A stretch of 64,000 bases of DNA, taken from contig NZ_FNRO01000006.1 of assembly GCF_900107745.1 (NCBI RefSeq), positions 186,001 through 250,000 of the forward strand. Direction: 5' to 3'. Source of the DNA: Variovorax sp. YR216. Its GTDB lineage: Bacteria > Pseudomonadota > Gammaproteobacteria > Burkholderiales > Burkholderiaceae_C. A model generated the notes under the pieces. It worked only from the letters and a program-made list of their open reading frames with translations. It was not told the origin of the DNA and ran no database searches. This document shows positions 61,147-64,000 of the stretch, piece by piece. How positions within the stretch are numbered: the first letter of the stretch is position 1; every line of letters starts with the position of its first letter. The translations under genes were made by a program, and so were the position numbers.

Positions 61147-61230
61147 GCGCTGCAAAGGGACATCGTCTATCTCACCGGCTACGGTTTCCGGCCCACCACG
61201 GCGGCCCGATGCATCTCGCCGATCAGTTGC
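61147..61230 (+). pseudogene. Remnant of a FadB-type 3-hydroxyacyl-CoA dehydrogenase C-terminus
   Basis: The first frame reads ALQRDIVYLTGYGF and, after restoring one missing C near 61190, PAHHGGPMHLADQ. This is the well-conserved C-terminal YGFPxHRGGPM(H/F)xAD signature of multifunctional fatty-acid oxidation proteins. Nothing of the rest of the gene is visible. Confidence 0.65.
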
Positions 61231-61280
61231 GAACCACTGAGTAGCGTGGCCCCACGAGCACCGCGACGGGAACGCGATGC

Positions 61281-61832
61281 TCAGTCCTGGCTGCCGACGT
61301 CGTCGCGCTTGTCGCCGGTGATCATCGAGGCGGGCAGGTTCTCGCGCCAATGCCAGCTCATGGCCGCAACGCCGGCAAGGTGCAGCGCGACCGCGACGAG
61401 CATTGCGTCGGCCAGCCACGCGTGCAGATCATGCACGCGTTCGTCGCCCCAGAACGCGTCGAGCCGGCTCATCCATCCGGTGAGCCCCAGCAGCAGGACC
61501 AGCAACCATTGCAGCCACACCATCCACAGGCCCAGCGGGTCATGGCCGAGTTGACGCGGTGCGTGGCCGCGAAGATAGGCCAGCGTCGCACGCACGGAAG
61601 GCTTCAGCGCCGCGAAGCTTCCATGGCCTCGGACAAGCGCCGCCCACAGCAAGCGCATGAACACCACGCCGACAGCCACGTAGCCGAGCGCTCGATGCAG
61701 CGGGCCTCCGTCGTCGCGCACGAGATCGAAGATCACCAGCCCCGCTAGCGACCAATGCAGAAGACGAACGGCTGCGTCCCACACGGGCACGCGGCCGTCG
61801 GATGCAAGCTCCCGTTGGCGGGAGGCCGGCAT
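61281..61832 (-). CDS. Cytochrome b561 family protein, 183 aa
   Basis: This four-helix membrane di-heme cytochrome has candidate heme-ligand histidines in RLLHWSLAGLVIFD, GGPLHRALGYVAVG, RVHDLHAWLADAML and ALHLAGVAAMSWHW. It starts right after the PepSY gene (three bases between stop and start), so the two are cotranscribed. This pairing is common and suggests a small electron-transfer or ferric-reductase function in the inner membrane. The C-terminus is cytoplasmic and polar. Confidence 0.88.
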   Translation of the reverse strand: MPASRQRELASDGRVPVWDAAVRLLHWSLAGLVIFDLVRDDGGPLHRALGYVAVGVVFMRLLWAALVRGHGSFAALKPSVRATLAYLRGHAPRQLGHDPLGLWMVWLQWLLVLLLGLTGWMSRLDAFWGDERVHDLHAWLADAMLVAVALHLAGVAAMSWHWRENLPASMITGDKRDDVGSQD

Positions 61833-61835
61833 GGC

Positions 61836-62114
61836 CTACTTCTCGATCTCGGTCTTCACCGGCTCAAGGGTCTTGGCGTCGAAGTAGATCTCGACCTTCT
61901 TGCCCTCCTTGTTCTTGCCGTAGATCTCGTAGCAGTTGCCATCGACCTTGAACTTGCTGATCGTGTAGCCGTGCGCTTCGATCTTGCTCTTGGCGTCGGC
62001 CTCCTTCATCCATTCGGCCTTCGGGTAGGCCTTGCAGTCGGCTTTCGCGAAAGCGGCGGTGGTTGCGAACGCGGCGACGATGCCCAGCGTCGCGTTGATG
62101 ATGATCTGGTTCAT
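61836..62114 (-). CDS. PepSY domain-containing periplasmic protein, 92 aa
   Basis: The signal peptide MNQIIINATLGIVAAFATTA ends near AFA and is followed by one PepSY-like domain (AWMKEADAKSKIEAHGYTI is approximated by EWMKEADAKSKIEAHGY, then FKVDGNCYEIYGKNKEGKK and DAKTLEPVKTEIEK). The ATG at 62114 was chosen because the signal peptide starts there. It immediately precedes the cytochrome b561 gene. Such proteins may modulate redox or metal proteins; a specific role is unknown. Confidence 0.85.
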   Translation of the reverse strand: MNQIIINATLGIVAAFATTAAFAKADCKAYPKAEWMKEADAKSKIEAHGYTISKFKVDGNCYEIYGKNKEGKKVEIYFDAKTLEPVKTEIEK

Positions 62115-62245
62115 GGTGCTCCTCGTAGGACTGGTTTCGAGGGGCAGTCTAGCATCGCGATGAGAATGCTTCTTATTGACGTTCACAGAGCATGGGCTTT
62201 CGTGGAAGGGGCCCTGGTCTGCGAGTCGGACATTCGTGGTCGGCC

Positions 62246-62440
62246 TCATCGGCGTCGCTGCAGCGCAAAGATCAGCGGGCAGGACACCGCGCCTCGCACG
62301 TTCTCGCATTCACTCACCAGGCGTGCCAGCACGGATTCGATCCGGCGCAGATCGGCGAGTTGCTCACGCACATTGTCGAGCTTGCGCTGGCCCAGCGTTC
62401 GCGCTTCGAAGCAGTGCGTCCCGTCGTCGAGCGCAAGCAG
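62246..62440 (-). pseudogene. merR: Remnant of MerR (Hg(II)-responsive regulator), C-terminal half
   Basis: The frame reads LLALDDGTHCFEARTLGQRK, then LDNVREQLADLRRIESVLAR, LVSECENVRGAVSCPLIFAL and QRRR. It keeps the MerR dimerisation helix and the cysteine positions of the mercury site (DGTHC, SEC, AVSCPL). The DNA-binding half is missing. It is fused at about 62441-62466 to an inverted half of merC, so the locus cannot make a working regulator. Confidence 0.8.
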
Positions 62441-62465
62441 GCAGGAGCTTGGCAAACCACCCTTC

Positions 62466-62690
62466 GCCAGCGAACGCCAGCAGGCTTGGGTGCCACTGGC
62501 GATGGCGCAGCCATCCGAGCGCGTTGGCGAGCAGCGCCACGCCCGCGAACAGCGGGAGCAGTCGGCTCATGATGAGGCCTTCGTACTCGGCAAAGATCCC
62601 GAGGCCCAAGGCCGCGCCGAGGCTCGCCAGTGCCGGAAAGCAGGCCGGGCATGCGGCTGCTGAGACGATGCTTCCGACGACGCCAGCCAT
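62466..62690 (-). pseudogene. merC: Remnant of MerC (mercury transporter), N-terminal half, inverted
   Basis: The frame starts MAGVVGSIVSAAACPACFPA, then LASLGAALGLGIFAEYEGLI and MSRLLPLFAGVALLANALGW, and ends near HRQWHPSLLAFAG. It shows the MerC N-terminal helix with the metal-binding ACPAC pair. It stops at the fusion with the merR remnant. The matching C-terminal end of merC lies immediately to the right on the opposite strand (62688-62778), so this half is inverted relative to it. Confidence 0.8.
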
Positions 62691-62778
62691 GGTCGGTGTG
62701 TCGCTGTGGGATCTTTTTTCGCCGGCAAACAAGCGCTGCGCCGTGAGGGGCTGCGCGACTCCACGGGCGCGCCAGTGA
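62688..62778 (+). pseudogene. merC: Remnant of MerC, C-terminal end
   Basis: The frame reads MVGVSLWDLFSPANKRCAVR then GCATPRARQ and a stop, which matches the MerC end (GVSIWDFVSPAHRRC...GC). It begins exactly where the inverted N-terminal half begins on the other strand, marking the breakpoint near 62688-62690. Confidence 0.75.
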
Positions 62779-62816
62779 CTCGCCAACAGAGTTCATCGGG
62801 TCGCGTGGTTCCCGGC

Positions 62817-62893
62817 TCAGTGCCGACCTGCCCGCAGTGCGGCCACGCCAAGCGAGAAGACATGCCCGTGAACGCGTGCCAGTTCTCTACGAG
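62817..62893 (+). pseudogene. Remnant of a GDCCVxC-type small zinc-ribbon protein
   Basis: The frame reads VPTCPQCGHAKREDMPVNAC then QF before a frameshift (one T missing near 62885). This is the N-terminal CPxCG...EDMPxxACQFFYEC pattern of the small GDCCVxC-domain proteins that sit next to merC. The second half with the GDCCVxC motif is absent. Confidence 0.6.
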
Positions 62894-62920
62894 TGATTAG
62901 CCATCGGCGTCTCACGCTGG

Positions 62921-63316
62921 CTACAGACGCGGCCGAACAAGCCGAATCCAGAGGGCGGCGCCGACTCCTATCCAAAGCAACACGATCACCACTGCGCCAA
63001 CTCGGCTGCTCGGCTTCGATCCCTGCGTCTTCATCCAAACGTCTGCTTGCGTCCGGCAGTCGGCGAGTACCTCGGGCGGCAAGAGCCTGATGGTCAGCCA
63101 GACCAAGCCGGGGAGCAGCAAGACATCGTCCACGTAACCGAGCACCGGAACGAAGTCCGGAATGAGGTCTATGGGACTTAGCGCGTACGCCACGACGAAG
63201 ACGCCCAGGGCCTTCGCATGCAAAGGCGTTGCAGGGTGTTTGCCGGCGAACCAGAGCGTCACGCCGTCGCGCTTGATTCGCTTCGCCCAGCTCCTCAGCT
63301 TGTCGCCTATGGTCAT
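62921..63316 (-). CDS. DUF1232/YkvA-family membrane protein, 131 aa
   Basis: This small membrane protein has the DUF1232 core (GVFVVAYALSPIDLIPDFVP, then VLGYVDDVLLLPGLVWL) at residues 38-75, and a hydrophobic C-terminal helix (VGAVVIVLLWIGVGAALWI). The N-terminus MTIGDKLRSWAKRIKRDG is basic. The frame is open upstream into the CadR-like pseudogene, but the ATG at 63316 gives the normal family start. Function unknown; relatives are linked to membrane or metal stress. It lies among metal-resistance debris but is intact. Confidence 0.85.
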   Translation of the reverse strand: MTIGDKLRSWAKRIKRDGVTLWFAGKHPATPLHAKALGVFVVAYALSPIDLIPDFVPVLGYVDDVLLLPGLVWLTIRLLPPEVLADCRTQADVWMKTQGSKPSSRVGAVVIVLLWIGVGAALWIRLVRPRL

Positions 63317-63384
63317 AGCCGCAATCTTGCCATGACGTCTCAACGCTCCGCAGCGAACCGCAATCCCGCAGCCGACCTTTGGGG

Positions 63385-63828
63385 CTACGGATGAGAGGCG
63401 GCGTGCTCCGCGGTGGCATTCATGAAGCTTTCGAGGATGGCACATGAATGGGACGGGTCGCCGTCGCATTGCGCGCGCAGGGCGACCAGTTGCTTTTCCA
63501 ACGTTCGCAAGGCCTTGGCGTTGCCGGACCTGGTCGATGTGCTCGTCGAGCAAGGCATCGACATGGCTGCAGGACTGGTCCGGCGCGGCGGCGAACTCCA
63601 GCAACTCCCGGATCTCGGAAGGTGGGATGTCCAGCGACCGGCAATGACGGATGAACTGCAGGCGCTGCATGTGCCGGTCGGCATAGCGGCGGTAGCCTGA
63701 CGGCTCCCGCTCCGGTGCCTCCAGGAGGCCTTCGCGCTCGTCGGAGGCGCGGCTATCGGCAGGTGGGTGCCCCTTGCGGAAGTGGCGGCCTCAGGAAAGC
63801 AGACGTTCGAGGCGACCGGCAGCTTCAT
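63385..63828 (-). pseudogene. Frameshifted MerR-family regulator (CadR/PbrR-like)
   Basis: Reading across frames gives REGLLEAPEREPSGYRRYAD, HMQRLQFIRHCRSLDIPPSE, then CSHVDALLDEHIDQVRQR and, after removing one C near 63517, KALRTLEKQLVALRAQCDGD and PSHSCAILESF. The three cysteines expected of Cd/Pb sensors (equivalent to C77, C112 and C119) are visible in separate frames. The N-terminal 25 residues (helix-turn-helix start) are also scrambled by frame changes at about 63740-63790. The gene is therefore dead, unless sequencing errors are responsible. Confidence 0.75.
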
Positions 63829-63884
63829 GCCCTGAGGAAAGATAGCCCTCTATAGAACCACGTGCTGCATGCGCCCAATCCGCG

Positions 63885-64000
63885 TTAGTCAACCACTGCG
63901 CGTCGCATCGATTTTGTTGGTGCAAGCAGCCCTTCAGGGTTTCGCGAAATCAGTTCCTCGAATCTTCGGCGCACCTCCGCCATGGCATCGACTGCTATCG
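63885..64000 (-). CDS. Partial unknown gene (C-terminal end) at the window edge
   Basis: The minus strand carries an open frame from the window edge to a TAA at 63885, reading AEVRRRFEELISRNPEGLLA then PTKSMRRAVVD. The composition looks like a real helical C-terminus, but only about 37 residues are available, so neither coding status nor family can be decided. The 56 bases between it and the pseudogene start contain nothing recognisable. Confidence 0.3.
   Translation of the reverse strand, partial: IAVDAMAEVRRRFEELISRNPEGLLAPTKSMRRAVVD

Noticed and set aside
62817-62905. A TGA where a cysteine codon is expected in the GDCCVxC-type remnant, as a possible selenocysteine codon.
   Set aside because: A single-base deletion upstream already breaks the frame, the rest of the protein is missing, and the locus is rearranged, so decay explains it.

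Overview
The window looks like chromosomal DNA of a metabolically versatile betaproteobacterium of the Comamonadaceae (Variovorax-like). This is an inference from the high GC content, the two Bug/TctC-type binding proteins placed inside catabolic operons, the DUF4148 secreted protein, the many short-chain dehydrogenases and the many solo LuxR, LysR, IclR, GntR and AraC regulators. No rRNA, tRNA or CRISPR array was seen.

Layout. 0-4 kb: a partial unknown gene, a small unknown gene, two solo LuxR-type regulators and a pair of tiny membrane proteins. 4-5.4 kb: an exported M20 peptidase. 5.5-15.8 kb: a GntR(FCD) regulator divergent from a ten-gene operon (SDR, complete Liv-type ABC transporter, two more SDRs, a 3-ketosteroid-dehydrogenase-like flavoprotein and a GST). 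It reads as an uptake-and-oxidation route for an alicyclic carboxylic acid or ketone. 15.8-25.6 kb: a glycine-zipper protein, then a leftward operon with a three-subunit molybdenum hydroxylase, alpha/beta hydrolase, enoyl-CoA hydratase-like protein, CoxG, Bug protein and SDR, with a divergent LysR gene and a clear LysR-box palindrome. 25.7-33.2 kb: a Tat-exported amidase, periplasmic copper amine oxidase, AraC regulator, aldehyde dehydrogenase and LuxR regulator. 33.2-36.5 kb: a dual-specificity phosphatase, a DksA-like protein and glutamine-dependent NAD synthetase. 36.5-42.6 kb: a tannase-like lipoprotein, Rieske oxygenase reductase, Bug protein, Rieske oxygenase and divergent LysR.

42.9-49.2 kb is an insertion hot spot. 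A DUF4148 gene with a strong terminator is followed by an IS30-family element that was itself split by a complete IS66-family element. The IS66 element has perfect 26-bp inverted repeats and an exact 8-bp target duplication. An ABC substrate-binding protein and an unknown protein lie just to the right. 49.7-59 kb: an amino-acid-binding protein behind a sigma-54-type promoter, then IclR, a TRAP transporter (Q-M-P), an amidase, two MhpD-family hydratases/decarboxylases and a serine-glyoxylate-type aminotransferase, apparently one catabolic operon of unknown substrate.

59-64 kb is a gene graveyard. Short remnants of a TonB receptor, an IS630 transposase, a GlcG/HbpS protein, a transporter and a FadB-type dehydrogenase surround an apparently intact cyanophycinase-like peptidase. 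A PepSY-cytochrome b561 pair follows. The region then holds a scrambled mercury-resistance locus (merR tail, inverted merC half, merC tail, GDCCVxC-type fragment), a DUF1232 gene and a frameshifted CadR/PbrR-type regulator.
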